NCBI GenBank assembly: GCA_045600205.1
Contig: JAZRXM010000001.1
Coordinates: 1-64,000, forward strand
From: Firm-04 sp045600205
Lineage (GTDB): Bacteria > Bacillota > Clostridia > Oscillospirales > Ruminococcaceae
Direction of reading: 5' to 3'
DNA: 64,000 nt
Shown here: piece by piece, positions 9,426 through 18,161 of the stretch
How the letters are laid out: each line of letters opens with the position of its first letter
Numbering within the stretch: the stretch's first letter is position 1
The notes under the pieces: generated by a model
What the model saw: the letters and a program-made list of their open reading frames with translations, nothing else
Databases searched by the model: none
Told to the model about the DNA's origin: nothing
Position numbers and translations under genes: made by a program

Positions 9426-10289
9426 ATGAACGGACAGATTATGAAAGCCGTCGGAGGTCTTTACACCGTAAAGACCTCTGACGGTATTTTCGGATGTAAG
9501 GCACGAGGAATTTTCCGCAAGCAGGGGATTTCTCCGTGTACAGGTGACTGTGTCACGATTGAAAACGAGTGTATCACAGATATTCTGCCGCGTAAAAATG
9601 TGTTGATTCGACCGCCGCTTGCCAATCTGGACAGACTGTTTTTTGTGCTGTCCACGACCGAGCCCGCGCCGAATTTGCAGATTCTGGATAAATTTCTGGC
9701 GGTATGTGTTCACAAGGGAATCGAGCCGGTGCTGGTATTTACGAAACTGGACCTTGCGGATGCGGCGCAGTACATGGAGATTTACCGTGCCGTGGGCTTC
9801 CGTATGATGCTGATAGATTACAGTGACCCTGCGTCCATACAGGAGATACGGGATGCGCTTGCGGACGGAATCAGCGCGTTTACGGGAAATTCGGGCGTAG
9901 GTAAGTCCACGCTGCTGAATGCAATCGCACCTGATTTGCAGCTTGAAACCGCGGAGATCAGTCAAAAACTGGGGCGTGGCAGACATACCACCCGCACCAC
10001 AGAGCTGTATGTTCTGGAAAACGGCGGCATGGTAGCGGATACCCCGGGATTTTCAACATTTGAAACCGAGAGTTACGCGCAAATTCGTCCGGATGAGCTG
10101 CCTGATTGCTTCCCTGATTTTCAGGAATATCTGGGCGGCTGCAAATACGGAGATTGTCGGCATATGCGTGAGCCTGAATGTGCCGTGCGGCAGGCGGTGC
10201 GGGATGGCAACATTGCCCGTACACGCTATCAGAGCTATCGTGTGATGTTGGATGAATCATTGGAGCGGAAGGACTGGGAACTCAAATGA
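9426..10289 (+). CDS. rsgA: Ribosome small-subunit-dependent GTPase RsgA
   Basis: Circularly permuted GTPase that helps mature the 30S subunit. OB-fold at the N-terminus, then G4-like FTKLDL before the P-loop GNSGVGKSTLLNAI (about residue 155), the G3 motif DTPGF (about 204) and a C-terminal zinc cluster GCKYGDCRHMREPEC. 287 residues is typical. It starts six bases after the kinase stop and its stop overlaps the thiN start (ATGA). In Bacillus an rpe gene normally separates it from thiN; rpe is absent here. Confidence 0.96.
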   Translation: MNGQIMKAVGGLYTVKTSDGIFGCKARGIFRKQGISPCTGDCVTIENECITDILPRKNVLIRPPLANLDRLFFVLSTTEPAPNLQILDKFLAVCVHKGIEPVLVFTKLDLADAAQYMEIYRAVGFRMMLIDYSDPASIQEIRDALADGISAFTGNSGVGKSTLLNAIAPDLQLETAEISQKLGRGRHTTRTTELYVLENGGMVADTPGFSTFETESYAQIRPDELPDCFPDFQEYLGGCKYGDCRHMREPECAVRQAVRDGNIARTRYQSYRVMLDESLERKDWELK

Positions 10290-10909
10290 GCAACATCTGC
10301 TGTATTTTTGCAGGCGGTCCGGAAGAAGGGATGCCCTGTCTGCCTGTTCCGAAAGGTGCGTTTGTGCTTTGTGCGGACAGCGGACTGCGGCTATGTGAGC
10401 GGGTTGGCTGTACGCCTGACTTGGTGCTGGGCGATTTTGATTCGCTGCACGCTGTTCCCACGCAGTATCCGTACCTGACTGCTCCTGTGGAAAAGGACGA
10501 TACGGATACGATGCTTGCGTGTCGGTACGCGTTGGCACATGGATATCAAAATATCCGAATTTACGGTGCATTTGGCGGTCGTTTCGATCACACCCTAGCC
10601 AATATTCAGACGCTTGTATTTTTGCGGTCGCAGGGTGCGGAGGGAATTCTGATCGGTACAACGGACTACGCAGTGGTGCAGGGAGCGGGTACAAAGCGGT
10701 ATCCCCAACGAGAGGGCTTTACGTTTTCGGTGTTTTCTCTGACACCGCAAACGGAGGGCGTCACGCTGCGCGGCACGTACTACCCGCTGGAAAACGCCGT
10801 ATTGACGAACAATTTTCCGATAGGGGTCAGCAACCGCATCATTGGGGAGTATGCGGAGGTCACCTGTACGTCAGGTATGCTGCTGATCATCGGTTCGAAA
10901 GAAGCGTAA
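10286..10909 (+). CDS. thiN: Thiamine pyrophosphokinase
   Basis: Makes thiamine pyrophosphate from thiamine and ATP. The N-terminal catalytic half has the family's acidic motifs CADSGLRLC, LVLGDFDS and EKDDTDTMLA, and GAFGGRFDHTLANI; the C-terminal thiamine-binding half ends GVSNRIIGEYAEVTC. 207 residues fits. The gene overlaps rsgA by four bases (ATGA) and is followed by spoVM, as in Bacillus. Confidence 0.95.
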   Translation: MSNICCIFAGGPEEGMPCLPVPKGAFVLCADSGLRLCERVGCTPDLVLGDFDSLHAVPTQYPYLTAPVEKDDTDTMLACRYALAHGYQNIRIYGAFGGRFDHTLANIQTLVFLRSQGAEGILIGTTDYAVVQGAGTKRYPQREGFTFSVFSLTPQTEGVTLRGTYYPLENAVLTNNFPIGVSNRIIGEYAEVTCTSGMLLIIGSKEA

Positions 10910-10972
10910 AAGCAGCGCACCTTTTGCCGTTTGCCGCATATACTGTGGTATCACGAGGCAAGGAGGGTGCGT

Positions 10973-11065
10973 ATGAAAATTGTTGTTATGAAAAGTCCCA
11001 GACTGCTGAGCGGATTATTCCGTCTGATGTTTCACATCAAAAAAGAGAATTGCGAATCCGAATGA
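10973..11065 (+). CDS. spoVM: Stage V sporulation protein M (SpoVM), 30 aa
   Basis: Very short gene that automated callers often miss. A strong ribosome site (AAGGAGGG) precedes the ATG at 10973, and the frame runs 30 codons to TGA at 11063-11065, directly followed by an intrinsic terminator. The peptide begins MKIVVMKSPRLLSGLFRL and ends in a charged tail (KKENCESE). It matches the SpoVM pattern: MK-x-hydrophobic-x-x-K-x-P, then an amphipathic helix. In Bacillus, SpoVM (26 aa) inserts into the forespore outer membrane by sensing its positive curvature and anchors SpoIVA, founding the coat and cortex. Gene order thiN-spoVM agrees with Bacillus. This is good evidence that the lineage sporulates. 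Confidence 0.88.
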   Translation: MKIVVMKSPRLLSGLFRLMFHIKKENCESE

Positions 11066-11071
11066 ACAACC

Positions 11072-11112
11072 GCCCGTACCGCGAAAATATCGCAGTACGG
11101 GCATTTTTTCTT
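11072..11112 (+). terminator. Intrinsic terminator after spoVM
   Basis: Stem GCCCGTAC plus CGCGA (11072-11084) pairs with TCGC plus GTACGGGC (11090-11102) with one mismatch, followed by ATTTTTTCTT. Its T-tract runs into the -35 box of the next promoter. Confidence 0.9.
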
Positions 11113-11139
11113 GACAGTTGCCGCAGAAGATGATATAAT
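11111..11139 (+). promoter_or_regulatory. Sigma-A promoter for the 11172 membrane-protein gene
   Basis: TTGACA at 11111-11116 and TATAAT at 11134-11139, spacer 17 bases: a perfect consensus. It begins inside the T-tract of the spoVM terminator, so the next gene forms a separate transcript. Confidence 0.9.
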
Positions 11140-11171
11140 AGAACAAAAACGGACGAAGGAGGGGGCGTGTG

Positions 11172-12221
11172 ATGAAACGATTTCTGCCGTCATTTCTGCT
11201 GCGGTTTGTGCTGATATTTTTCCCTGTTTACGGGGTATTTTACGTCACAGCAGGGCTTGTCAATTATGGGATGATTCTGACAAAGTGGGAGAGTATTTCG
11301 AGCTGGGTGACCGCCATTGCAATACTGTTATCCATGCTGTGGTACGGGCTGGGCGTTGCGGTTGCGGAATTGCTTGCGCTGCGCCTGTGTCCCAAGCAAA
11401 AAACGAATGCCGCGAAGCATCCGATTTTTTGTTATCTGTCGATCGGTCTGTGCGGCGTAATTCTTGGCGTTGCGGTGGACATACTGTCGGCATATAACGA
11501 TATCAGTGTGATGTTTGCAAATATTGCGAAGATGCTGTGTCTGACGGTCATCTGGAAGAACCTGAAAAACAGTTCCGTAGAACCGACCCTCGATACAGAG
11601 CGGTTTATATGGTGGAGTTCGCTGGTCACGGTGATTCTGGCATTTGCGGTTGTTGCAGCCATGACACCGTTGTTCAGGAAGCGTCATGATGCGAGGCTTG
11701 GGAAATATCGTACTGATGTGGAGTACGAGCCGATGTATTGGGGCAAATTTCTGCTGCGGTTTGTGCCGATGTATATGTTGTTTGGTGCGGTAGCGGTCCT
11801 GCTTGCGTGGGGTGGCGGATTGGCAGCGGTGAATCTGCTGCATCTGCAAAACCGAGCAGCGTGCAATGTACTGATTCTGGCGCAATTTATACTGAGCAGC
11901 GCGGCAATATTGCTTGCGATGTATATGGCGTATACGCAGCTTGCGAAGAAGAATACCGAGCCTGAGCATCCGCTGGCGGTGCTGGTGGCGACAGGCGGTA
12001 TATTGTGGCTGATGATTTCAGTGATTGCCATGCGGGATTTCGTACAAAATGGGATGATACAGGCAGCAGGCAATTATGCAGACTCTGATGAAAAATTGAT
12101 GATACATACCGTATGTCATGGGGTATCGGTCATAGGATGTTTTCTGGAGGGATTGTTGCTGCTGATTGGCGTATCCGTCATGGGCTCACGATTTGCGGAG
12201 CAAAAGCTGTGGAGGCAGTGA
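11172..12221 (+). CDS. Polytopic membrane protein of unknown function
   Basis: 349-residue integral membrane protein. I see about nine to ten hydrophobic segments in two similar halves: each half opens with a K/R-FLLRF-type segment (MKRFLPSFLLRFVLIFFPVY and, near residue 190, GKFLLRFVPMYMLFGA), which suggests an internal duplication. No catalytic motif is evident and I do not recognise the family. The ATG at 11172 follows AAGGAGGGGG at good spacing; a GTG at 11169 is possible. It has its own strong promoter and ends at a perfect bidirectional terminator, so it is a single-gene transcript. Confidence 0.8.
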   Translation: MKRFLPSFLLRFVLIFFPVYGVFYVTAGLVNYGMILTKWESISSWVTAIAILLSMLWYGLGVAVAELLALRLCPKQKTNAAKHPIFCYLSIGLCGVILGVAVDILSAYNDISVMFANIAKMLCLTVIWKNLKNSSVEPTLDTERFIWWSSLVTVILAFAVVAAMTPLFRKRHDARLGKYRTDVEYEPMYWGKFLLRFVPMYMLFGAVAVLLAWGGGLAAVNLLHLQNRAACNVLILAQFILSSAAILLAMYMAYTQLAKKNTEPEHPLAVLVATGGILWLMISVIAMRDFVQNGMIQAAGNYADSDEKLMIHTVCHGVSVIGCFLEGLLLLIGVSVMGSRFAEQKLWRQ

Positions 12222-12261
12222 CGAAACCGTAAGGCATCCGTTTCAAAAGTATATATGCAAA

Positions 12262-12304
12262 AGCAACGCCCTCAGAGCGGAACACTCGCTCTGAGGGCGT
12301 TGCT
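12262..12304. terminator. Bidirectional terminator, 18-bp perfect stem
   Basis: AGCAACGCCCTCAGAGCG (12262-12279), loop of 7, and its exact reverse complement at 12287-12304. It separates the convergent 11172 gene and htrA. There is no long T-run on either strand, so stem strength must carry termination. Confidence 0.8.
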
Positions 12305-12308
12305 GAAA

Positions 12309-13748
12309 TTACTGGTCGTCCTGACCTTTTTCCTGCAATGTGACAGGAATTTCGATATCCTTACCGCTGCGGACAACCGTCAGGGTAATGGTATCGCCTG
12401 CCTTGTATTTATTTTTGATTGCGTTCAGCTCGTTGAAATTGGAAACGCTTTCGCCGTTGACAGCAATGATGATATCCTTCTTTTTGATGCCTGCGACATC
12501 GGCAGCGCCGCCGGGAGTAACTTCTCTGACGAGCACGCCCATCGGGATATCATAGCGTTCTGCGTCGCGTGCCTCCACGTTTTCGGTCATGATGCCGAGT
12601 GTGGGCTTGCGGACGTAGCCGAAGCTGATGAGGTCGTCAATGACGCTTTTTGCGTGGGTAATCGGGATGGCAAAGCAAAGACCCTCAATGGTTGCCTCAT
12701 CGTTGTAGCTGCTGCTCAGTTTTGCGGAGTTGATACCGATGACCTGACCGTAGCTGTTGATGAGTGCGCCGCCCGAGTTACCGTTATTGATGGCGGTATC
12801 GGTCTGGATCATACGCATGACCTTATCGTTGATGGTGATATCGCGGTTCAGACCGGAAACGATGCCGGTCGTAACCGAACCGAAGTAATCGAAGCCGAGG
12901 GGGTTACCGATTGCGACTACGAGTTCGCCGACGCGGAGATCGTCGCTGTCGCCGAATTCAGCGGGAGTCAGTTTCTGATCTGCGTCAATTTTCAGTACAG
13001 CGATGTCTTCCTCGATGTCATATCCCTGAATGGTAGCCTCATAGGTGGTCTGTCCCTTGTAGTAATCGTCGTTCAGCACGACTTCGACTTTCTGAGCTTC
13101 ACCGCACTGATACTGGCTTTCGCTGTCGTAGATGACATGGGCATTGGTAATGATATAGCCGTCCTCGGACATCACGATGCCTGTGCCGGAGCCTTGCATT
13201 TCTTCTTCATAGGGTTCTGAGCCGAATCCGAAGAACGAGATGGTCTGACCTTTTGCGAGAAAGGTGGATGAAACACCGACATTGGCAGGCATGACCTTGT
13301 CAACGATGTCGGGGATTTTCATGGCATTATCGCGGGAGGCGAGCTGGATCCAGTCCTGTTCGACATTGGAGTAGGACTGTTCGGTATTTTTACCGCTTTC
13401 CTCGTCTTTATTCTCGGCAGATTTCTTGCCGCTGTCCTCCTCCTCGGAGATGCTGCTGTCATGTCCGAAGAACTTGCGCATTTTATCGTTCTGTGAAACA
13501 AACTGGAATGTCTGAATGGAAGCGTAGGAGATAAAGGCGATGGCAGCGAACAGACCGAGCACTTTCAGTCCCGTGTGGGAGGAATGTTTTTTGTGTGGTT
13601 CTGCGCAGGGGTCGTAAGGGTTTCTGGGGGGAACGGAACCGCCTCCGCTTTCACCGGAACGAGGGGAGTAGTAGCTGCCGCTGGAGGGTTGTTCGGCGCG
13701 GAAGGGATCTTCTGGTGTGTTATCAAATCTTTCGAAATCTTCTGACAT
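12309..13748 (-). CDS. htrA: HtrA/DegP-like trypsin-type serine protease with PDZ domain
   Basis: Membrane-anchored quality-control protease of the S1C family. From the N-terminus: a proline/glycine-rich cytoplasmic segment, one membrane helix (about residues 60-83), an acidic linker (100-125), the protease domain with triad His204 (TNAHVI), Asp248 (EEDIAVLKI) and Ser326 (GNSGGALI), and one PDZ domain (about 370-470). 479 residues when started at 13748, where AGAGGTG lies upstream; a longer start at 13790 lacks such a site. A TATAAT-like -10 on this strand (plus-strand 13830-13835) may be its promoter, without a good -35. Confidence 0.94.
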   Translation of the reverse strand: MSEDFERFDNTPEDPFRAEQPSSGSYYSPRSGESGGGSVPPRNPYDPCAEPHKKHSSHTGLKVLGLFAAIAFISYASIQTFQFVSQNDKMRKFFGHDSSISEEEDSGKKSAENKDEESGKNTEQSYSNVEQDWIQLASRDNAMKIPDIVDKVMPANVGVSSTFLAKGQTISFFGFGSEPYEEEMQGSGTGIVMSEDGYIITNAHVIYDSESQYQCGEAQKVEVVLNDDYYKGQTTYEATIQGYDIEEDIAVLKIDADQKLTPAEFGDSDDLRVGELVVAIGNPLGFDYFGSVTTGIVSGLNRDITINDKVMRMIQTDTAINNGNSGGALINSYGQVIGINSAKLSSSYNDEATIEGLCFAIPITHAKSVIDDLISFGYVRKPTLGIMTENVEARDAERYDIPMGVLVREVTPGGAADVAGIKKKDIIIAVNGESVSNFNELNAIKNKYKAGDTITLTVVRSGKDIEIPVTLQEKGQDDQ

Positions 13749-13911
13749 TTTGAAAGCACCTCTTTCTAATTTCTCTTTGGATGATTTCACGGATACATTG
13801 TTTGGGGTTTCTGTATCCCTGTGATTCTTATTATACGCTTTTATGTGAAAATCTTATGATAAACTTTCTAAAAAGCTGTTAAAATACTGCGTTGAGAAAA
13901 TAGGAAAAAGG

Positions 13912-13947
13912 AAAAATCCCGTACAGACGTAAAAATCGGTACGGGAT
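13912..13947 (-). terminator. Intrinsic terminator of the 13978 lipoprotein gene
   Basis: On the minus strand ATCCCGTAC (13947-13939) pairs with GTACGGGAT (13924-13916), followed by TTTTTCC. Confidence 0.85.
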
Positions 13948-13977
13948 CGGGATGGATTTTGGTTGCAGAGATCACTG

Positions 13978-14754
13978 TTATCTGCGGGAAGCAGCCGTGA
14001 CCACAATGGTATCGAATCCGTCTGCACTATAATGAATGTGGAGGGATTCCACGCTCATGGTGACAGCGAGTTCGGATTGTCCGACATCAGCGGGGCTGTC
14101 GTAGCCGAGCATTTTGTAGACCTCGTCCTTGTTGGCGACGATGAATTTGCCGCGTTCTCTGGTATCGGCGGGGAAGTAGGGGAATTCCGCCTGATTATCC
14201 ACGCGCAGGTATAGCCCGTCAGGGTTGTTGGCGTCTGTGGAGGGCAGAATGGTCACGATGCCGTTGACTGACAGTGAGCCGTTGCCGTAGGTGAAATCCG
14301 CCTGCAAATCGCTGACGGAATTGCCGTTCACCAGACCGTCAAAGGAAACGAGTGTCCAGTCGAGGAAGGTTTCGCCTGTTTTGAGTTCCGTGCCGTAGCC
14401 GTCCTGACTGTCGATCGGGACGATTTCAAGACCGCGTTCACTCCAGAGCAGTTTGGTGTCGTTATCCTGCGCATCGCCGCTTGGCAAAACCGCCGTAGTA
14501 ACGGTTGTTTCCGTAGTGGTAGTGATAGGATCCGTGACAGCATCCGTTTCCGTTTCGATTGGTTTGGTTTCAGCGGGTTCCGTAGCAGCGGGTTCTGTTT
14601 CCGCGATAGAGGATTCTTCAGCAGCATCGCTGCTTTCCTCAATGTAAGTGCCGTCGTGAGCAAAAAACTTTTTTATTTTCTCGCCGCAGCCTGATAAGGT
14701 GCAGGCAGCAAGGCAAACGGCAAGCAAAGCCGCAAACCTGCGATTGGCTTTCAT
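13978..14754 (-). CDS. Putative lipoprotein, unknown function
   Basis: 258 residues beginning with a lipoprotein signal: MKANRRFAALLAVCLAAC then LSGC, giving a lipidated Cys23. After it comes a Glu/Ala/Thr-rich low-complexity linker (about 40-90) typical of a wall-spanning spacer, then a domain of about 150 residues with no motif I recognise. The start at 14754 is preferred because the first ATG (14763) is only one base from AAAGGAG. It lies between recJ and htrA on the same strand and has its own terminator. Probably an exported, membrane-tethered protein. Confidence 0.8.
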   Translation of the reverse strand: MKANRRFAALLAVCLAACTLSGCGEKIKKFFAHDGTYIEESSDAAEESSIAETEPAATEPAETKPIETETDAVTDPITTTTETTVTTAVLPSGDAQDNDTKLLWSERGLEIVPIDSQDGYGTELKTGETFLDWTLVSFDGLVNGNSVSDLQADFTYGNGSLSVNGIVTILPSTDANNPDGLYLRVDNQAEFPYFPADTRERGKFIVANKDEVYKMLGYDSPADVGQSELAVTMSVESLHIHYSADGFDTIVVTAASRR

Positions 14755-14789
14755 GATACCCATTCTCCTTTATATGTATATGCGTTGTG

Positions 14790-16820
14790 TTATTGTGCCA
14801 ATGCCAGAATATTTCTGTAAATTTCCGATTCATTGAGGTCACGTTTTTCCGTGACGGGTTTGCGTTTGACGCGGTCGGTCACGGCGTCGTAGGACATCAG
14901 TCCGAGTTCGGCAAAAATATCGGCACACATCCGTGCGCGGCAGCGATTCATGCCGCTGTTTTGCAGGCGGTCGCAGACCCAAGCGATGGAAACGGGGCGA
15001 TTCTGCACAGTCTGATAGACGGCGACGAGATCGGTCCTGTGAGGGCACATTCGTTGATAGTAGGCTTTGGGGAGTGTTTCCCCGCGTCGATAGGCGTCGT
15101 AGGCAAATTGTGCAGCGATTGCCTGTTCCTGAGCCTGTTCGGAGCTGCGCCAGTCCTCCACGCGGACGGTGAGCTGTGGTTTTCCCATATAAGCCCGCAC
15201 CTCCATAGACACGAGAAAATCGAGTGTCATATTGGGTAAAATGCCGGTTTCCTCAGGTGACATACGGAACAGGAGCGCATCGAAGGAGCAGCCGTCTTTT
15301 CGCAGGCGGAGTTTGGTGTGCTGTCCGTTGGACATCGGATAGAGTTCCGCGACGGTGACGCCGCTGAGTGCAAACAGAGGCCGTGCATTGCCGGCGCCGT
15401 AGGGTTCTAAAATTTTCAGACCGTCCACATTCTGTACGGTCAGATCTTTCGGGGAGAGGGCGCGTTCCGCATGGATCGTCATGACGGGCATAGTCTGATG
15501 CTGTTCCAGCGCGAATTTCTGGATGCCGTCCATAAATTCCGGCAAATGCGCCTCTGAAACGGTAAAACCGCCGGCGCCGGGGTGTCCGCCGTAGCGCACG
15601 AGGATCTCGGCATTGGCTTTCAGGCATTCGAATACGGAGAAATCTCCGAAACTACGCGCACTTCCGCGGTAGTCGCCGCCGTCTTTGGAAAGCAGGAAAC
15701 AGGGTTTGCCGAATCGTTCCATGAGTCTTGCGGCAACGATGCCGATGACGCCGTGGTGCCAGTTTTCGCCGGCATACACGAGGACGCGGCGGCTGACGGA
15801 TTCAGGATTTGCCTGAATCTGCGATAAAATTTCCTGCATGATATCCTGTTCGGTTTCGCGGCGGTCGTCGTTGAGGGAGTGAATTTCGGCAGCGAGCAGT
15901 TGTGCTTCATCGGGGTCGTCGGTGAGAAAGAGGCGAGCCGCGATGGAAGCGGAAGCGAAGCGACCGGCAGCGTTGATGCGCGGGATCAGTTGGAAGGCGG
16001 CAGCAGATGCGGTAATTTCGGAATTTTCCTCAATGCCGCAGACCGCCATGAGGGAGAGGAGGCCCATGCGTTCCGTGTTGCGTAACAGTTCGAGTCCGAA
16101 CTTGACGATGAAGCGGTTTTCGCCGTCCAGTGTGACGACATCAGCAATGGTACCGAGGGCAGCGAGGTCGCCGAATTGTTCGAGGGCAGGCTCGCAGTCG
16201 CCGCCTTCGAGGGCAGCGATGAGTTTCAGCACCACGCCGGCGCCGCAGAGGGATTTGTAAGGGGAGGGGCAGTCTGCGCGGTAGGGATCGACGACAGCAA
16301 CGGCTTGCGGGAGTTCGTCGCCGGGGCGGTGGTGGTCGGTGATGACCAGATCCATGCCCAGTTCGGAGATGAGCTGTGCTTCTTCGATTGCGGAGATGCC
16401 GTTGTCAACGGTAATGATGAGTTGTACGCCTTGCTCGGCAAGCTGTCTGATCTGTTCGGTGCGGATGCCGTAGCCTTCCTTGCGGGTGGGGATGTACCAT
16501 TGCACCTCTGCGCCTGCGATGGTAAGCCAGTCGGTGAGCATGACGGTAGCGGTGACGCCGTCGCAGTCGTAGTCGCCGTAGACGCAGATTTTTTCGCCGC
16601 CGTCCACAGCAGCGAGGATGCGGTCAACGGCTTTCTGCATATCAGCGAGCAGAAACGGGTCAGAAAGCTCAGTCTGGTCGAGGAACGCCTGAGCGGTTTC
16701 GAGGGATTGCATACCGCGGGAAACGAGAACTTCGGCGCATAATCGGGTGATATGTCCGCTGACGGAAAGAGCAGCGGCGGCAGCGGAATCGGGGCTGCCG
16801 ATGTCCCAACGCTTGAGCAT
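14790..16820 (-). CDS. recJ: Single-stranded-DNA-specific exonuclease RecJ
   Basis: 5'-3' single-strand exonuclease of recombination and mismatch repair. The DHH-family motifs are complete: YGDYDCDGVTATVML, VDNGISAIEEA, VITDHHRPGD, and VVDPYRADCPSPYKSLCGAG; the DHHA1 motif is GGHPGAGGF. An OB-like domain follows (about 450-560), and about 100 further C-terminal residues resemble the extra helical domain of Firmicutes RecJ. 676 residues. AAAGGAG lies nine bases before the ATG. No recQ or secDF neighbours are seen. Confidence 0.95.
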   Translation of the reverse strand: MLKRWDIGSPDSAAAAALSVSGHITRLCAEVLVSRGMQSLETAQAFLDQTELSDPFLLADMQKAVDRILAAVDGGEKICVYGDYDCDGVTATVMLTDWLTIAGAEVQWYIPTRKEGYGIRTEQIRQLAEQGVQLIITVDNGISAIEEAQLISELGMDLVITDHHRPGDELPQAVAVVDPYRADCPSPYKSLCGAGVVLKLIAALEGGDCEPALEQFGDLAALGTIADVVTLDGENRFIVKFGLELLRNTERMGLLSLMAVCGIEENSEITASAAAFQLIPRINAAGRFASASIAARLFLTDDPDEAQLLAAEIHSLNDDRRETEQDIMQEILSQIQANPESVSRRVLVYAGENWHHGVIGIVAARLMERFGKPCFLLSKDGGDYRGSARSFGDFSVFECLKANAEILVRYGGHPGAGGFTVSEAHLPEFMDGIQKFALEQHQTMPVMTIHAERALSPKDLTVQNVDGLKILEPYGAGNARPLFALSGVTVAELYPMSNGQHTKLRLRKDGCSFDALLFRMSPEETGILPNMTLDFLVSMEVRAYMGKPQLTVRVEDWRSSEQAQEQAIAAQFAYDAYRRGETLPKAYYQRMCPHRTDLVAVYQTVQNRPVSIAWVCDRLQNSGMNRCRARMCADIFAELGLMSYDAVTDRVKRKPVTEKRDLNESEIYRNILALAQ

Positions 16821-16910
16821 TGTTTCACTCCTTTAGAAATAAGATAGCGTTCATTTCAGTATAACATTTTTTTCGTCAGATTGCAAGTGAAACCGAGAAA
16901 AAATATGAAA

Positions 16911-16956
16911 TCTGCGATGCATTCAGCATAGGATTCCCATGATGAAGCATCGCAGA
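16911..16956. repeat. Inverted-repeat element, copy 1 (hairpin)
   Basis: TCTGCGATGC (16911-16920) and its reverse complement GCATCGCAGA (16947-16956); the inner sequence TTCA-CAT/ATG-TGAA nearly extends the stem to 19 pairs. The same TCTGCGATGCATTCA sequence recurs at 36917 and 52740. On the minus strand the stem is followed by TTTCATATTTTTT, so this copy probably also terminates the patatin transcript. Confidence 0.75.
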
Positions 16957-16963
16957 CACTGAT

Positions 16964-18154
16964 TTAATCCGTAGCATTTCCGCCGATATAGGGAAGGTTG
17001 AGAGCCTCCTCTGTGGAGGTGAGGTGGCATTCTTTCTCGTACCGCTGCAAGGCATCGAGGAGCACATCGGGGTCAAGTATCCACGCTCTGCGGATGTTGT
17101 CGCTGTCGATGATGCGGTAGTGGCTGCGCAGACCCTTGGTGCGGTGATGCTGTAACCGCCAGCCTTCGATTGCAAATACGTCATTATACCAGAGTTTTCC
17201 GCCCATAGTGGGGGTAGCGATGTTGGTGGCGAAGCATTCGCGGTAGGCGTTGACAAATTTTGCGAGAGATTGTGCAGTCGGGAACAGCCGCTGCATCATG
17301 GAAGCGAGGCGGGCGTTGATGGCATTGGGGTCAGAGTGGGCGGCATCGGTATCGCCGCGGAGAATGGCGTCGGTGTCGCGCATACCCTGCTGCATACGTT
17401 CATTGAGTTTTTCGGGGTCGAAATTGAGCGTCCCGCGAAGCAGACCACCCAGCGGGGAACTTGGTTTGATGAGCAGAAATTTGCAATCAGGGTAGGTTTT
17501 GGTGAGGTCGGAGCGACCGACGCGGACGAATCTGGAATCCTGCACACCGAAGAGGGAGAGTTCGGGGTCATGTGCGATCATGAGCAGGTGCTGATGTTTT
17601 TCGGCATAAAGGGGCTGAATGCAAAGGTAGCCGTCCATTGTCATGCCGCCGTCGATGTATTCGCCGTCCTGATAAGCGACGGGAGGGTATGCGGCAGGAA
17701 TGGCAGAAGACGCGAGCAGCAGCGTCATGATCTGGGAGGTATTCAAGCCGTTGAGGATATGGAATTCGGTTTTGGCGGTGCGCACGTTATATACGCTGAC
17801 ATGGAGCCAGATCGGAGAAGAGCTGACGAGTTCGAGCGGCAGCTGACGCATGAGGCGAACCAGACCGCTGCGGGAGAAAATAGCGGAATTGTCGAACTGG
17901 TTGACGGAGAGCAGGTCCTCCGCGCGGAGAGAATTCCAGATGCGGGTAGGGAGGTCGGGGTCATTCTGCGCCACGGAGATCGCGTAAAGCACCATATTGA
18001 GTGCGCCTGCGGAGCAGCCGGCAATCCCGGTGATCTCGTCAAGCAGTCCGCGACGGCGCAGAACGTCGAGCGCGCCGATCTGGAAAGCGGCTTTCGCGCC
18101 GCCGCCGCAGAGCAAAAGACCTGTTGGCTTGTTGGAAGACTGCGTAGTGGTCAT
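16964..18154 (-). CDS. Patatin-like phospholipase
   Basis: Predicted lipid acyl hydrolase using a Ser-Asp dyad. The oxyanion loop GGGAKAAF (residues 17-24), nucleophile elbow GCSAG (Ser48) and the catalytic Asp in YIDGG match the patatin family. The last 110 residues, after the patatin fold, carry a segment with WYNDVFAIEGW and many charged residues that I cannot assign. 396 residues from the ATG at 18154; the ribosome site AAAGGAA overlaps the end of the upstream gene, so the pair is coupled. No signal peptide, so probably cytosolic or peripheral on the membrane. Confidence 0.9.
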   Translation of the reverse strand: MTTTQSSNKPTGLLLCGGGAKAAFQIGALDVLRRRGLLDEITGIAGCSAGALNMVLYAISVAQNDPDLPTRIWNSLRAEDLLSVNQFDNSAIFSRSGLVRLMRQLPLELVSSSPIWLHVSVYNVRTAKTEFHILNGLNTSQIMTLLLASSAIPAAYPPVAYQDGEYIDGGMTMDGYLCIQPLYAEKHQHLLMIAHDPELSLFGVQDSRFVRVGRSDLTKTYPDCKFLLIKPSSPLGGLLRGTLNFDPEKLNERMQQGMRDTDAILRGDTDAAHSDPNAINARLASMMQRLFPTAQSLAKFVNAYRECFATNIATPTMGGKLWYNDVFAIEGWRLQHHRTKGLRSHYRIIDSDNIRRAWILDPDVLLDALQRYEKECHLTSTEEALNLPYIGGNATD

Positions 18155-18161
18155 GGCGATG

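Noticed and set aside
7182..9986. A 934-codon open frame on the minus strand opposite prkC and rsgA
   Set aside because: Lies fully antisense to two well-supported genes, rich in Cys/His/Arg/Leu as expected for a mirrored frame; no ribosome site or domain.
10930..10972. Possible sigma-E promoter for spoVM (CATATACT)
   Set aside because: The -10 is close to consensus but no -35 of the sigma-E type is found at the right distance.
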